Source: Syngnathus acus
Lineage: Eukaryota > Chordata > Actinopteri > Syngnathiformes > Syngnathidae
Reading direction: 5' to 3'
Assembly (NCBI RefSeq): GCF_901709675.1
Contig: NC_051104.1
Span: forward strand, 1,427,001-1,491,000
DNA length: 64,000 bases
Part shown: positions 1 to 23,800 of the stretch, in pieces
How positions within the stretch are numbered: position 1 is the first letter of the stretch
Layout of the letters: each line of letters begins with the position of its first letter
The notes under the pieces: generated by a model
Databases searched by the model: none
Seen by the model: the letters and a program-made list of their open reading frames with translations, nothing else
What the model was told of the DNA's origin: nothing
Position numbers and translations under genes: made by a program

Positions 1-2
1 AA

Positions 3-1823
3 ATGAGTAAAATCACGAAATTCTTTAAAGGGAGTTCGAGCTCCGGCTCGTCGTCGTCGTCCGGGGGTAGGTCCAAACACCATCACCGGTCCAAGGGGGG
101 ACCCTCTGCCGGGGAGGCCATCCACAAGCTCCGGGAGACCGAGGATATGTTGAGCAAGAAGCAGGATTACCTGGAAAAAAGAATAGAGCAGGAAGTAATG
201 GTAGCCAAAAAGCACGGCACAAGAAATAAGAGAGGTACGTATGTTTCGATGTTCATCACCAACAAAAAGGGTCTAAAAAGTTAGTTTACAAGATAGTCAC
301 GTCGTGTATTAGGCGTCGTCTTAAAATGCCCAAACCTGATGTGAAGTGTTATGACATCCGCCATTTTAGGAAGAGCTACAGGTGCATCTTCCTGGAAAAC
401 AAGAGACATCTAACTTTGGGGCAAATGTCCACTTTTTGGCCAAAAATGTGACGCCAAATTCTTACAAATCATTTTGTTAGTCTTAAAAATGCATGAATTT
501 AATAATTAATGTTTAGTGAATCACATCGAGTAAACGATTAACTGACATTCTGGCACTTTTAGCAGCAGCAAAACTAAAATGTTGGCGAAAACACTGAAGA
601 GTGTTTAAACCCTCCACGTTAAAAATTTCAATGTGATTTGTACTCTCATAAAAAAAACTGTCTCACTGCCTGTTGAATCACAGCACACCAGACTAAAAAT
701 AGCCTCCCTGTGTCGTCATGGGACTATATCTATTGTGTTGGTCTGCCGCGATGCTAATGCCCACAAACTTTTTCTTAGCTGCCCTGCAGGCCCTGAAGAG
801 GAAGAAGCGCCTGGAGCAGCAGCTGACACAGATCGACGGCACGCTTTCTACCATCGAGTTCCAGCGGGAGGCTCTGGAGAACTCGCACACCAACACAGAG
901 GTGGTGAGAAACATGGGCTACGCTGCCCAGGCCATGAAGAAGGTCCACGAGAGCATGTGAGGAGTACGCCTATGAGTAGATGCACTGAAAACAAATACAT
1001 TCTACAGTGAACTCCCGTTTACCTCCGTCTTTCCTCAGGGATCTAAACAAGATAGACGATCTAATGGAGGACATCAACGAACAGCAAGATGTGGCTCGTG
1101 AGATCAATGAAGCCATCTCCCGACCTTGTGGAGACACTTTCGACGAGGTATACTTTTTGCCCTTGCAACTAATACATTTTAAGTATTTTTTTCTCAAAAA
1201 ACTAACTAACCATAACTATTTATTGCTATTAGGATGAGCTGCTGGCTGAGCTGGAGGAGCTCGAGCAGGAGGACATGGACGAGAACCTGAAGAGCATGGG
1301 TGGACTGCCCTCGGTGCCCAGTGCCAGACTGCCCTCGGCTCCATCAGGACGGGTAGCTCACCGCGCAAGTATGTGCAATAATCTTCTTTTTTTTTTTTTT
1401 TTTTTTTAATTTTTAAATATACACTATGTTGGAAAAGTCTATTTCTGTAAAATTTACTAATTATTTCTGGACAAGTACAATTCATTTTGTACTATTTTTC
1501 CCCTTAAACAACAAAATTCTTGTAAGAAATGGAACTATTCTTTTTTTAATAGAACATTACTTTGATATTACATAAAAAGGAGCTTATTCTTGTAAAATTA
1601 GTTTCTTTCTCAATTTTTTTCATTGACAAATATGTTAAAGGTTTTTTCCTTGAAAAAGTACTAATTGAAATTCCCTCCTCCCCATTTCTTCATTAAAATT
1701 CTAAAAACAATGCACATAAAAAAAAAATCTAATTTGCATTTCTGTGTCTTTGTTTTTAAAGCGGCCAGAAGAAGGGCTGATGATGAGGAAGACATGCGCA
1801 TGCTGGCATCATGGGGATCATAA
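3..1823 (+). CDS. chmp4c: Charged multivesicular body protein 4C (ESCRT-III subunit)
   Basis: ESCRT-III filament subunit acting in endosomal sorting, membrane scission and the abscission checkpoint. Five exons keep frame with GT-AG introns: 3-234, 779-956, 1039-1147, 1233-1368, 1762-1823, giving 238 residues. The start MSKITKFFKG fits the CHMP4 family, and the order KKHGTRNKRAALQALKRKK, then IDGTLSTIEFQREALENSHT, then MDLNKIDDLM favours 4C over 4A or 4B. The C-terminal helix EEDMRMLASWGS matches the ALIX (Bro1)-binding tail of CHMP4 proteins. After residue 10 there is a Ser/Gly and His-rich stretch (SSSSGSSSSSGG, HHH) encoded partly by a TCG run, longer than I expect for this family. The ATG lies at the window edge, so promoter and 5' UTR are not visible. 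A poly(A) signal is at 2152-2157. Confidence 0.93.
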
Positions 1824-13380
<11,557 letters not shown>

Positions 13381-14529
13381 AACGCGACCAAGCAAGATGA
13401 GAAACTGTACAAGTAGTCTACGGTGAGCCCCCGCTTGCCAGGGATACGTTCCAGACACACCCGCGATCCAGAGAGGACCAGACACGGGCCACACCCAAAA
13501 AAAAAAAAAGTGGTTAAAAATCTGCGACTGTTCGGCTTGCACAAATAATGAGCTGCAATTTAGTGGGAGGGGTCACTGTATTGGGGCTTTTCTACGTGGG
13601 TGGACAGACAACAATTGAAGGATGTGGAAAGATGGCCGGCTGCTCCAACAAGGAGCTTTGATGGAAATGTGTAAAAAAATAAAATAAAATCAGTCGGCGG
13701 CGTTCTCTCTATGCTGTAAATTGAGTTAACTCAATACTTCCTCCCTGAGAGAAGAACCATTTAGAAAAAAAGCATGCCAACCTTCATGATATTAACTTCA
13801 GTTTATTGCTATTGCCATTATGTTGTAAATTTATTCACCTTTTATATAATTTGTATTTCTGTTGAATCACTGAACTTAAAAAAAAAAAAAAAAAAGAAAG
13901 AAATGCAGATTTCCGGGCCTCAAAAATTAAACACATTTGCTGCGTTCACACATTGGCATCCTTTAATGCAAAAAAAATAAAATAAAATTTTCTGGTAATG
14001 CAATGTTAGTTCCGGGTTGACCTTCGGTTTGGCTTTGTCATGCAGCATATTTGATGACAGGAAATGTTTCGCATCGAAGCGTTACGCAAACCAGGTTTGG
14101 ATTAATTGCTAAGCATAACCTCAGCTTTTCTTCTGAGGGTGTGTAGCCAGTTTAAAAACCAACAACTAATTCCGACCATGCAAAGTTAATTTGGCGTAAT
14201 GTGAAAGAATTTAGAAGTTAAAAAAAAAAATGTAAAGAGCAACTTTTTTTGCTCTTCACAAGCAGCCACGTTGAGTCCTACCAACTTTCATTCAGTTGTT
14301 TGCATTGAGTTCAGACCAGGTCTTGTTTTCATTTGTTCCTTCGCATTTGCTTTTTGTGCATCCAACAAGAAAATTTGGCTTCAAGTCCACGCTGCCCTTC
14401 ATTTGTGTAAAATATGTTGATTTAAAAATTAATGTACAGCCTTTTATAATAAACAGTTCTATATACGACAACAAGCACACGTGATGATTCATCAACACAG
14501 GGTAAGTTTTGCAATAAAATAAAAAAATG
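13381..14529. other. ABI1 3' UTR and convergent spacer with PDSS1
   Basis: Contains the ABI1 3' UTR with a poly(A) signal at 13678-13683, then AT-rich sequence with A runs (for example 13879-13896) up to the PDSS1 poly(A) signal read from the other strand. The two genes converge here. No further gene is seen. Confidence 0.6.
13678..13683 (+). terminator. ABI1 poly(A) signal
   Basis: AATAAA about 300 bases after the ABI1 stop, followed by further overlapping AATAAA-like words. Confidence 0.6.
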
Positions 14530-14535
14530 TTTATT
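14530..14535 (-). terminator. PDSS1 poly(A) signal
   Basis: TTTATT on the plus strand reads AATAAA for PDSS1, 363 bases beyond its stop codon. Confidence 0.55.
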
Positions 14536-14897
14536 GATCAGTGGTTGCAGATGATAAGGCCATGATTAGAAACTTCGGTAAGATTTCAAGAGCGGACGGA
14601 GCCCAAGCATTAATGACTCCACAGTACACACATTTGCGTTTACAGTACAAGATGTAGCAACATACTTAGCCCAGTGCTTCAAAGATTTCATGCAGAGCAT
14701 TTAAATAACCATCGAGTTACATACACTGTATATGAGGGTATCTAATAAACGGCCTAACAGTGTGCGGCTGTCAAACGTGAATCGCTCTTTGTGTCGAGGT
14801 AGAAAGAGACGTCATTGATGCTTGCATGATGGAGAGGAGGGGGCAGGGTCACGCTGACACGGCTAGCTGCCTGAGGCGAAGCCCCTCCAGTTGCACC

Positions 14898-17800
14898 TTA
14901 CTTGTCCCTGGCGAGCACCATGTGAGTGAGCGCGATGAGGGCGTCCCTTTCGGCCGACGGGCGCAACCGGCTGACGTGCCGGATGGCTTCCTGGCAGTAA
15001 CGGCGCGCCAGGAAGTTGGTCTGCTGCACCCCGTCGCTCTGCTCAAACAATTGAAGACACTTGATTGAAGCAATCATAACAAGGAAAATAAAATATGGCC
15101 AATTTGGGGTACCTGGACAACGTACTGCCAGGCTCGGTCAACATCCCCTTTGGAGCTGAAGCGTCTCATGATCATAGCGTGCAGCTCCGGGAACTGACAA
15201 ATTGAATGATCATTTTTACTTTACAAAAAAAACAATTTGGTCGAGTTGTGGCGAAGCTGACCTGCTGACAAGCGAACAAAACGGGTCCTGTGGCCAAGCC
15301 CAATTTGAGGTCAGCGGCCGATGGTTTTCCCAACTGGCTGGCGCCTGCCGTGAAGTCCAAAACGTCATCCACCAGCTGCACACAAATGATTGAACTCATT
15401 CACTTGTTTTAACTGAGCTAGCAATGAATGAGTTACTTGTTAATTAGATTTAGATATATTTATCTGAGCACTATATTTTCATGTTTTTCCTGAAAGTACC
15501 TGAAAAGCGATGCCGACATTCCTTCCATACTGGTAAGCAATCTCGTGTACGTCAGGGTCCGCATTGACCAAAATGGACACCTGCGGTGAGACGAGTTTAA
15601 AACAGGAATGACATTGAGACAGCTGAAGAGAGGGGGGTGTCGTGCAGACAGAACGTACATACTGCTTTGCAACTGTTGGCGATGAGACTGGCCGTCTTCT
15701 TGAATGTTTTGTCCAAGTAGTGCTTGAAGCGTTCACTCTCATTTTCTTTGGAGCCCAGCTGCATAAATTCACCTGTGCCACAAAAAAAAAAAAAAAAATT
15801 CAACCATCTAATTGCAACCCCCCACCCAAATTACTGCGATTTATTAATCAATTATTAAATTAATCGTTGAACTCTACAAGGCTGTCACTGTGCTTTAGTA
15901 AATACTGTAAAGTGAATATACACACACTTAAGTCAAGCAATATTTTTACTTTTACCTCTGACAAGGTCTTCAATAACCTGTGCCAACACTTTGACCACGG
16001 TGATGTTGCCGATGCGAGCCAGGGCCATGGAAGCGGCCGACAAGATGAAGTCGCCCGCCAAGATGGCCTTCGGGGACATGACAGTCAAAAAAAACAAAAC
16101 ATGGCATAGGAAGGCGATCAGAGTGAGCGCTATTCGACGTGCACCTTTTTTTCACCCCACAGGTCATTGATGGTCCTCTTCCCCCGCCGCTTGTCTGAGC
16201 CGTCGATGACGTCGTCGTGCACCAAGCTGGCCGTGTGGATCATCTCCGAGATCATGGCCACGGCGCGCTGACCTGGGAGTAAGTCTCTACACAACCCCAC
16301 AGACGACATATCACACACTATCATATCACACATCATGCCTACTAAACGTGTGCGTGTATTTTTTACCCTGCTTGGTTGCTATGGATGTTGAGGGCACGTG
16401 CCATCAGGATGACAATCATTGGCCGAATGGCTTTCCCCTTTCCGTCAAAGTAGTAATCACATAAAGACTTGAGCTCTTCTTTGGAAACAAATAGCTCCTG
16501 GGACAAAATAAAAAACGTGCGAGTGTGAGCAGGGCGACCTAATCAAGTGGCTTACATTAGGGATGCACCGAAAATTCGGCCACCGAACATTTTCGGCCGA
16601 AAATGACCCAAAAGTGCATTTTCGGTTTTTGGCCGAAAGACCTAAATCACCGAAACAACACGGCCGAAACTTGTGATGACGTGAGCAAACAGCGCAGCCA
16701 GCACCCGGGAAAACGGGATAAGAGCCAGCATGTCTGCGGTGTGGACTGATTTCACTATCTCAGAGAAAGACCCACGGATAGCGATTTGCAAAACATGCAA
16801 TGCTGAAATTTCAAGAGGGGGTGCATCTGCAAAAAGTTTCTCCACGTCGGGTTTAATTCATCACCTGAAATCCAAACATCCCGATCGCCATTCTGAATAT
16901 GAGAAGAAGGCGACACAGAAAAGGAAACTGACACCGAGCACGCCCACTCCGTCTGTGGCGGACGTTTTTGAAAAGGCAAGAAAGTTCTCCAGTGATTCTG
17001 CCAAGAGAACATATTTAATTTTACAGTCTTTCAGCAGGCCAGTCAGTTATAAGCCTGTAAATTATTATTTAATGTACACATGAGTGGGGTCAAGTTAAAC
17101 ATTTTATTTTTATTTTATTTTTGAATTTTAATTTATATTGTGCATTGTTGTAATGTCAGTGCTAAATAAATATTTTCATACTTTTGTAACTGGTTTATTG
17201 CAATGCCTTGATTTTAGTGAGGTTAGTACACATGTAGCCATAAATGCTGTGGTTCTAATAACTGACATAATCATTTCTTTCGGTGTTTCGGTTTTCGGCC
17301 TTGGTTTCCTCATTTTTGGTTTTCGGTTTCGGCCAAGAATTTTTATTTCGGTGCATCCCTAGCTTACATGCATTTTTACCTTTTATTTATATTTACCTTT
17401 TTAATGTCATCGTATAAGCTGGTCAAGTCTTTCTGAGCGAGTGTGAAGGGGTCTTTGGGTTTGGCATCACTGTGAATCTTCCTCCTGGAACATGCTGGAT
17501 ACCTGTGTCTGCATGGAAAACAAACACTTACAAATACAGTATAATAAAATCAAATCACATTAGAATCATCAAGTCTCACCTGGTGAGAGATAACGGACTG
17601 GATGTTGACCTGGGAAGGATTTTCTGGTTAAATTGTAACGATGGCGGCATCTAAAAGGGGGCAGAAAAAAATCAGGCACCTCATCTCATCCCATAATAAA
17701 ATAGGGGAAGAAAAAATTGAATTGCAACGTCAGCAGGCATCCACACAGACACACCTATGTATGATCTCAGGAAGGTCAAACATCCCGCAGTAAAATTGTT

Positions 17801-18281
17801 AAAAGTAATCCAATAAATAATGTGCAAAATAAGAAGAAATGCATTAAGTCTATTCGATTCTATTAATAATCGCTCAGCATATGACAATTTAGAACCTTTT
17901 TTTTTTTTTTTTACACATAAATGTCAATGAATGAAGGTATAATAAACGTAGTATGTAAAGTACAACTTCTGACCAAAAATGTAAACTATATTGAACGATG
18001 TTTAAAAGATATAAACAGGAATTTAGTTCTCAAATACCCCATATAAGTCAAAACTATTCTGTTATTACAATTGTGTAACTACAAATGACCTTCCTTCCCC
18101 TCTCTGGCAGCGCCCACAATCGCGACACACTCACCTCGTCATCCCGCCACGAGTTTCCTGCTGACACGGCAGTCTCGGACGCGGGTCCGAGCCTGGAGAA
18201 GTGCCACTGTGCTTCTCGTAAATTCGCAGCGACACGACCGACGATCCACCTCTGGCATCGCAACCACAGTGGACCCGCCAT
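14898..18281 (-). CDS. pdss1: Decaprenyl/solanesyl diphosphate synthase subunit 1
   Basis: Mitochondrial trans-prenyltransferase subunit that builds the ubiquinone side chain, working with PDSS2. Eleven exons from the 5' end: 18135-18281, 17580-17650, 17397-17502, 16367-16497, 16145-16286, 15956-16067, 15663-15772, 15500-15580, 15262-15375, 15113-15193, 14898-15038, giving 411 residues. Visible motifs are GKGKAIRP (residues about 127-134), the first Asp-rich motif DDVID (176-180) and the second, DDVLD (303-307), which bind the diphosphates through magnesium. The basic N-terminus [20 protein letters not shown] looks like a mitochondrial presequence. The exon 4/5 join uses donor GG|GTAAAA and an acceptor 17 bases upstream of a tempting second AG; only this pair keeps frame ([13 protein letters not shown]). 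Intron 3 (16498-17396) hosts a hAT element. Confidence 0.94.
16558..17361 (+). mobile_element. Internally deleted hAT transposon with BED zinc-finger remnant
   Basis: Perfect terminal inverted repeats TAGGGATGCACCGAAA and TTTCGGTGCATCCCTA, flanked by an 8-bp target duplication GCTTACAT at 16550-16557 and 17362-17369. This is diagnostic of the hAT superfamily. A reading frame from 16730 starts [11 protein letters not shown] and carries a BED-type zinc finger (CKTC, then HHLKSKH) followed by a basic linker. The catalytic RNase H-like and dimerisation regions are absent, so it is non-autonomous. It lies on the opposite strand to its host gene PDSS1. Confidence 0.9.
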
Positions 18282-20278
18282 CTTTGACCGAGGTTATTCA
18301 ATGGGCGCACGCATGCGACTCGGAAGCGGAAGATGACATGGACGTCACGTTTACGTAACATTTTTTTTTTTTTTTTTTAAAGATGTTTCTTTGCTGTGAA
18401 TCTGAAGTTGACAGATTTTTATCCCAAGATAAAAAAAATCTTTGATTTACTGTATATTTTCCCCAAATGGCAAATTACTGCGGCGTCCTTTTCAATCGCT
18501 CCACTTTGCCTCATCAAATATGGCGATGACGCTGACGTACATAAATGTCGTGGCGCTAACATAGTAGCATAGCTAACTGACTGCCTTTCGACAACCCTGC
18601 TAACTCTACGAGCGCCCATTGTGAGCCAATTCTGAGGCGGCAGGATATAATATACTACAGTGCCTCCTTTTAAGACCACCAACAGATCAATTGTGTTTCA
18701 TATTATAATATATACCTGTATATTAAATATACTATATTGGTAGACTAACAGGATAATTTCCATAGTGGGTGTGAAAGATATTTTGAAAAGTCCAGGAGTT
18801 TGTTGTTGTTTGTGCCCACTAGGAGGCGCTGCTGTATGGCATCTAGAGGCAGCCTTTTCTAGCAAGCTTCAGCAATACGGGCGAGGCGGACAAAACATTG
18901 CTGGTGAAAGTCAGCTGCTCGCCATGTTGTCGTACGGCGGGCCACAATTGTGGTACAGTGCGTACCTTCCGGTACGTAGTTTTCCTTGCGAAAATAAGAT
19001 ACCGACCGACATGGCAGGACTCATTCAGCCACGTCTTTATTTTTCTCTCTCCCAACTCAACTCCCGTTTCCTCCTTTCTTTTCTTTTTCCCGCCGGCCGG
19101 CCGTCACACAGAGCGTAGAGGAGCAATTCACGAAAATGAACGTAACCCAGATAACGTAAATATACACATCATTACAGCCTGTTAGAAAACAATGATCATG
19201 ACAAATACATATATATAATCCCAAAATTAAATGTTACACTATCAAGCACTTTGGCCTAACTTCCGTCACTAGGACGCCAAGCCGTGCCATGTGTAATCAC
19301 AGTCTAATAGTTCAGGTTCATTTAAATTGCATTTCTTGTCCAATTCCACCATCTAGTGGTACGATAGTAAGAGGCCAGACAATTTGAGTTTCTACATGGG
19401 GACGATTTGGGGCCGGGGGTGCACATTTATTCACAACGCCCCACAGCTGACGCCGAAAAACACTCCTCGCTTGAGCCAGTGTTGAAGGATATGTCCAGGT
19501 ATGATGTAATTGACCAGATTATAAAATTGCCCTGTCCAAATCAGTAAACTATTAAATGAGTTAACAGGTGACACCAATTGTCTTTATTATTTTATTGTTT
19601 TTTGGGGGGGTCAATTAAACATGGTAAAACAACAGATGGAATAATAATGCATGGTAAATTTAACAATAAGTAAATGAAATATAAGAAATCAATTATGAAA
19701 ATGCATGGTAAATCTAAGAGAATAATAACATGGTAAATTGAACAAAATAATAATATTGCATGGTAAATCATAATATCACATGTTAAGTCAAGAAGAAGAA
19801 GAAGAATGCATGGTAACTTAAACAGAATAATAACACGTGGTAAATCTAACAAGACGACTAATGCATGGTTAATCAACCATATGAATGCATGGTAAATTGA
19901 ACAAAATAATAATAATGCATGGTAAATCATAATATCACATGTTAAGTCAAGAAGAAGAATGCATGGTAACTTCAACAGAATAATAACACATGGTAAATCT
20001 AACAAGACGACCAATGCATGGTTAATCAATCATATTAATGCATGGTAAATTGAACAAAATAATAATAATGCATGGTAAATTATAGTATCACATGTTAAGT
20101 CAAGAAGAAGAAGAAGAATGCATGGTAACTTCAACAGAATAATAACACATGGTAAATCTAACAAGACGACTAATGCATGGTTAATCAATCATATTAATGC
20201 ATGGTAAATCAATCAGTCAATCAAAATGCATGGTAAACCAAGCAGAATGATCATGCAAGGTCAATTGCATTCATATGA
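18282..20278. other. Spacer upstream of PDSS1 and downstream of the mosaic lectin
   Basis: The first part is the PDSS1 promoter side. A T run lies at 18361-18378. No convincing gene was found in 18.4-19.6 kb. The proximal part beside the lectin stop is filled by the minisatellite listed separately. A TTTATT at about 19584 could be a distal lectin poly(A) signal on the minus strand, which would put the minisatellite in the 3' UTR. Confidence 0.5.
19615..20255. repeat. Minisatellite of CATGGTAAAT words with a ~155-bp higher-order unit
   Basis: The word TGCATGGTAAAT or a close variant recurs every 20-30 bases, spaced by AACAAAATAATAATA, AAGTCAAGAAGAAG and CTAACAAGACGAC-type segments. The full pattern repeats with a period of about 153-159 bases, for example from about 19741, 19900 and 20053. 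It begins just after the lectin stop codon on the gene strand. No coding potential. Confidence 0.85.
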
Positions 20279-20874
20279 TTACTCGCAACTTCCACTGGCG
20301 TCTTTTATATCGCGCGCGTAACGCGCTGTGGGCATCTTACACACGTAGGCGTTGAGTTGCATGCAGGACATCATCTTCCATTTGCCAGACTGAAAGTCAA
20401 AATGAGATTGATTTTAAATCTAAACTTGTCTTCGGCGAGCAGGTCAATCTTTTCTGCACCTACCTGGCTCAAGGTGGCCACGCAATTCTCCATCAGGCCG
20501 GTAGGTTTTCCCGGAGCCCAGTTGGTGAAGGTCACCTTCCGACGGTCCGACCACACGAATCTGCCGAGATCGACCAGGTCGTTCAGTCCGTTCCACGTGT
20601 CTCCGGGGGCTGCAGAGGACAAACAGCAACAGAGTTCTCAATGGGTTTCCAGATATGGCAGATATCGAGCCAATGTGAGCGACGCTTGGCGCGCGCGCAC
20701 CAGACTTCAAGAGGTCCTGCAGCCAATCCTGCTCAGCCTCGGAGCGAATGGACACCAGATTGGCATCGAGACGCCTGCAGAAGTGTTGAGCGTCGTGCCA
20801 CTTCTTTGTATCATCAAAACGTTTGTAGCAGAAGTCCGCAAACTCCTCCCATTCAGGTCCCAAGCATCTCGGCT
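20279..20874 (-). other. C-terminal (seventh) C-type lectin domain
   Basis: Three exons, residues about 1171-1313: RCLGPEWEEFADFCYKRF, ANLVSIRSEAEQDWL, TWNGLNDLVDLGRFVWSD, TNWAPGKPTGLMENCV and SGKWKMMSCMQLNAYVCK. The position of EPN or QPD is occupied by APGKP, and the WND triplet is lacking, so classical calcium-dependent mannose or galactose binding is not expected. The protein ends soon after the domain, with no membrane anchor. Confidence 0.85.
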
Positions 20875-23800
20875 CTGCGCGCAAGATGGCGTCACGTGGA
20901 GAAATGCTTTCTATTCTGGACATTCTACTCACCCGTGTCAGCAAAAGTGTAAGACGGAGACGGAGCCAATTTGTTAACATATCTGCAGACAGTAAAGTGA
21001 GAATGAGCCGGGCATCTTTAAGTGGACTCGCCAGTGAAAGCGGAGCACGCACACTTTCGAGAGGATTCCGCTACAGGTGGAGCCGTTGTAGGCTTTCTGT
21101 GGCAGTCTCTTCAGCAAAGTCACATCTCCTCCGATCGGGTTCTCAATGACGCCCGAGTGAATAGCGGCCGCGCAGATGTTTGAGTCCTGCACTCAGAGAA
21201 CGTCTCAGACATAGAACAAGAACTCCGCTTGCAGGTCGTGCGGTAATTAACATACCTGTTTGTAGAGCCGTGTTCCGTAGACCTGGTAGCCGGCTTCGGC
21301 ACAGCCCGGTGGGCACCGGACCCTGCGGAAGTAGTTCGTTTAGTAAGGAGGAGGCTTTTTGGCAAGAAACGTCTTATCAAGTCCGACTCACGTCATTGAA
21401 CCGTCGAGGCCGAGGTCGGCGGCTGTCCTGCTGCATAAGATGTCTGTGGGTCAGAAGGGAAAATCAAAGCCCGTTTCTTGCTAGTTTCTCACTGCACTCC
21501 AAACGTCGTACTCACCGCGAGCGGTGTCGTCAGACGTGCACCCCAAGACGTCAAAGCGAAGGCCTAAAAACAACTTGCTGTCTACTGGCAGGAGGCGGAC
21601 GTACTGGGCGAACACGGGCCTGGTTAGTAGATAAATCCCCACAGAAGGCTGGAAACAGAACACGCGCGTTTGCAGTGAATGACGACAGCCTGGACGACAA
21701 AGTCGAGAGTCAGCGACCGCTCACCTGTACTGGGTGGTGATACCAAGTCACTCCGTCAATACTGAACAGGATCTCAAATACGGTGTAATTTTGCAATCGG
21801 TATGTACAGCTCTGGGTCTCAATGCCTGTCACCTTGAAGTTCTGACCAAGGTTCACCTGGATCCAGTTGCCGACTGAGGGCGGAAGGCATTCCATTGCTC
21901 AGGATACCAAACTACGACTTTTTTTTTTTTTTTTACGTACACATTTCGGAGGGTCTCCAGCAACCGCTGCCCCCCAGACGCGCTTTGTGAGGTTCGGCAT
22001 TGATCGCAGAGGAAGAGGCTGAAAAACAAGAGTCTGGGATTCTCCCGTCAGCGATGCCCAGACTATCAAGACACACTGAGAAAAGACAAAAAAAAGACAA
22101 TGTGGAAGGAACGCTCGCTCATTCCTAGCCGACGCTCTATCTGGGGATCCGTTGGATTCTTTCCTTGGCACATCATCGGCAAGTGTCAGGACGTGAAGCC
22201 CACCTTTCTTCTCACAGCTGTAGACGACGTGGAGGTATTTGGAGACACCAGGGCAGGAGTCCGTATGCGAAGGGTAAAGGGGGCAAATCTGATAGTTGTC
22301 ACACAATCCTCTGAAGTGACGGAGAGCCCCTTCCACCTTGCAGCCATCTGCAAGTGACAACACACCACCATTTCACGCGCATTTTATTCGCACACTTACA
22401 TACTGACTTCAACTTGTCACAGGACGTAGGGAATTTTAATGGTTAATGACTATTAGAGAAAGAGGAATCCAAAAAGCGCCCGGCTTAGCTCTTTTTCATC
22501 ATTTTCTATTTTTATTCAAAGTCAAATCAACATTTTCTATTGCCATCGCTCACACGTCCATGCCCATGCATTTTGATATTGAGTTATATGTTACAAACGA
22601 GTTACCGCCAACGCTGACGGCGTGTGAAAACCTCGTGACAGAAACGGCTCCAGGACAGCGAGCCAAAAACAACGATGCCACTGGAGGATTCTTACCGCGT
22701 GATCCGCCGCCACTCGGACAGACGTCGCTACGCTTCCGTCCATAGAAAGCCGACCGTATGCGGATGACGCTTTCATCGGGACATTCAAGAGATTTCCAAT
22801 CGTCTTGGCAGAGAAGCGCCTTCTTGTAGCCTGTGAGGGCACAACCGTTGACTTCTCTCCATGTCTTTTTTTACAGAGATGTACAAGGTGACTTACCGTC
22901 ATGTGGCAGCTGAGGTTTTGCTGTTTTTCCTAAAAGCGGGAACCAGAACGTGGATGTCGACACGTGATGACGGTCCACTGTGGGGCGTCACATCTCACTT
23001 ACCTTTTCCTCTTTTCTTACAGACGTAGCCTTTCTTGTTGTCGCACTCGTCACGCTTCCAGTCGCCGCTGCCAGTGAGCAAGAAAAGACATTCCCCCCCT
23101 TCAGTGACACCTGGAGGGAGGGAGGGAGGCAAACAAGATCTGAGCGCTCATCCGTTCCTCCAAAGTGCAGCTGACAACCGCCTCTGCCCAACCTGCACTT
23201 GAGTGGAGGTAAGAGAAGGGGGATCCGTCAGCCCACTTGCCGCCGTCACGCTCGATGGAGGCGCTGGCGCCCAACCACAGGGAGGCATCACCCATGAGAA
23301 TCTTGGTGATACCTTTGGATCCCAAAGAGAACACGCAAGATTATTCCAAAACGACTCAACAACTTGATGGATGTGGCACGGCCGTGACAAAGCGCTAACA
23401 ATACTGCAAGAAAGAGTGAAACAAAAAAAAAACACCCAAGCAAAGCTGGCCATGTCTCAGGTTTATCAGGTTTTGAGTTGGAAAGGAAGGCGTAACAGGA
23501 AAAAAAACAGTTTTGCTCAAAGAATTAGCAACTTCATGGCCAGCCTACCGCGTATGAAGACCGCATACGAAGACATGACGCCTTTTTCGATTTACTTTAG
23601 CTACTATTTCTTGTTTGTTTCATGTTGGAAAACAAAAATTGATCCACTTGTTTACGGCCAATATATTTTAATTCATGGCCTCCTACCGTGTACGAAGCGC
23701 TGCTCGAGCGAGTCGGCGATGCTGAGCAGGTTCCCTTGGCGGTCTTTGCAGTCGGCTTGCGCCTCCTGCCAGGTCTTGATGGGCTGAAAGTTGAACAGGT

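Noticed and set aside
16287-16366. Apparent frameshift between PDSS1 exons 4 and 5
   Set aside because: It arises only if the AG at CTCCCAG (next to 16273) is taken as acceptor. The upstream acceptor TTGTGTAG|A, with exon start at 16286, restores frame and gives a sensible [10 protein letters not shown] join.
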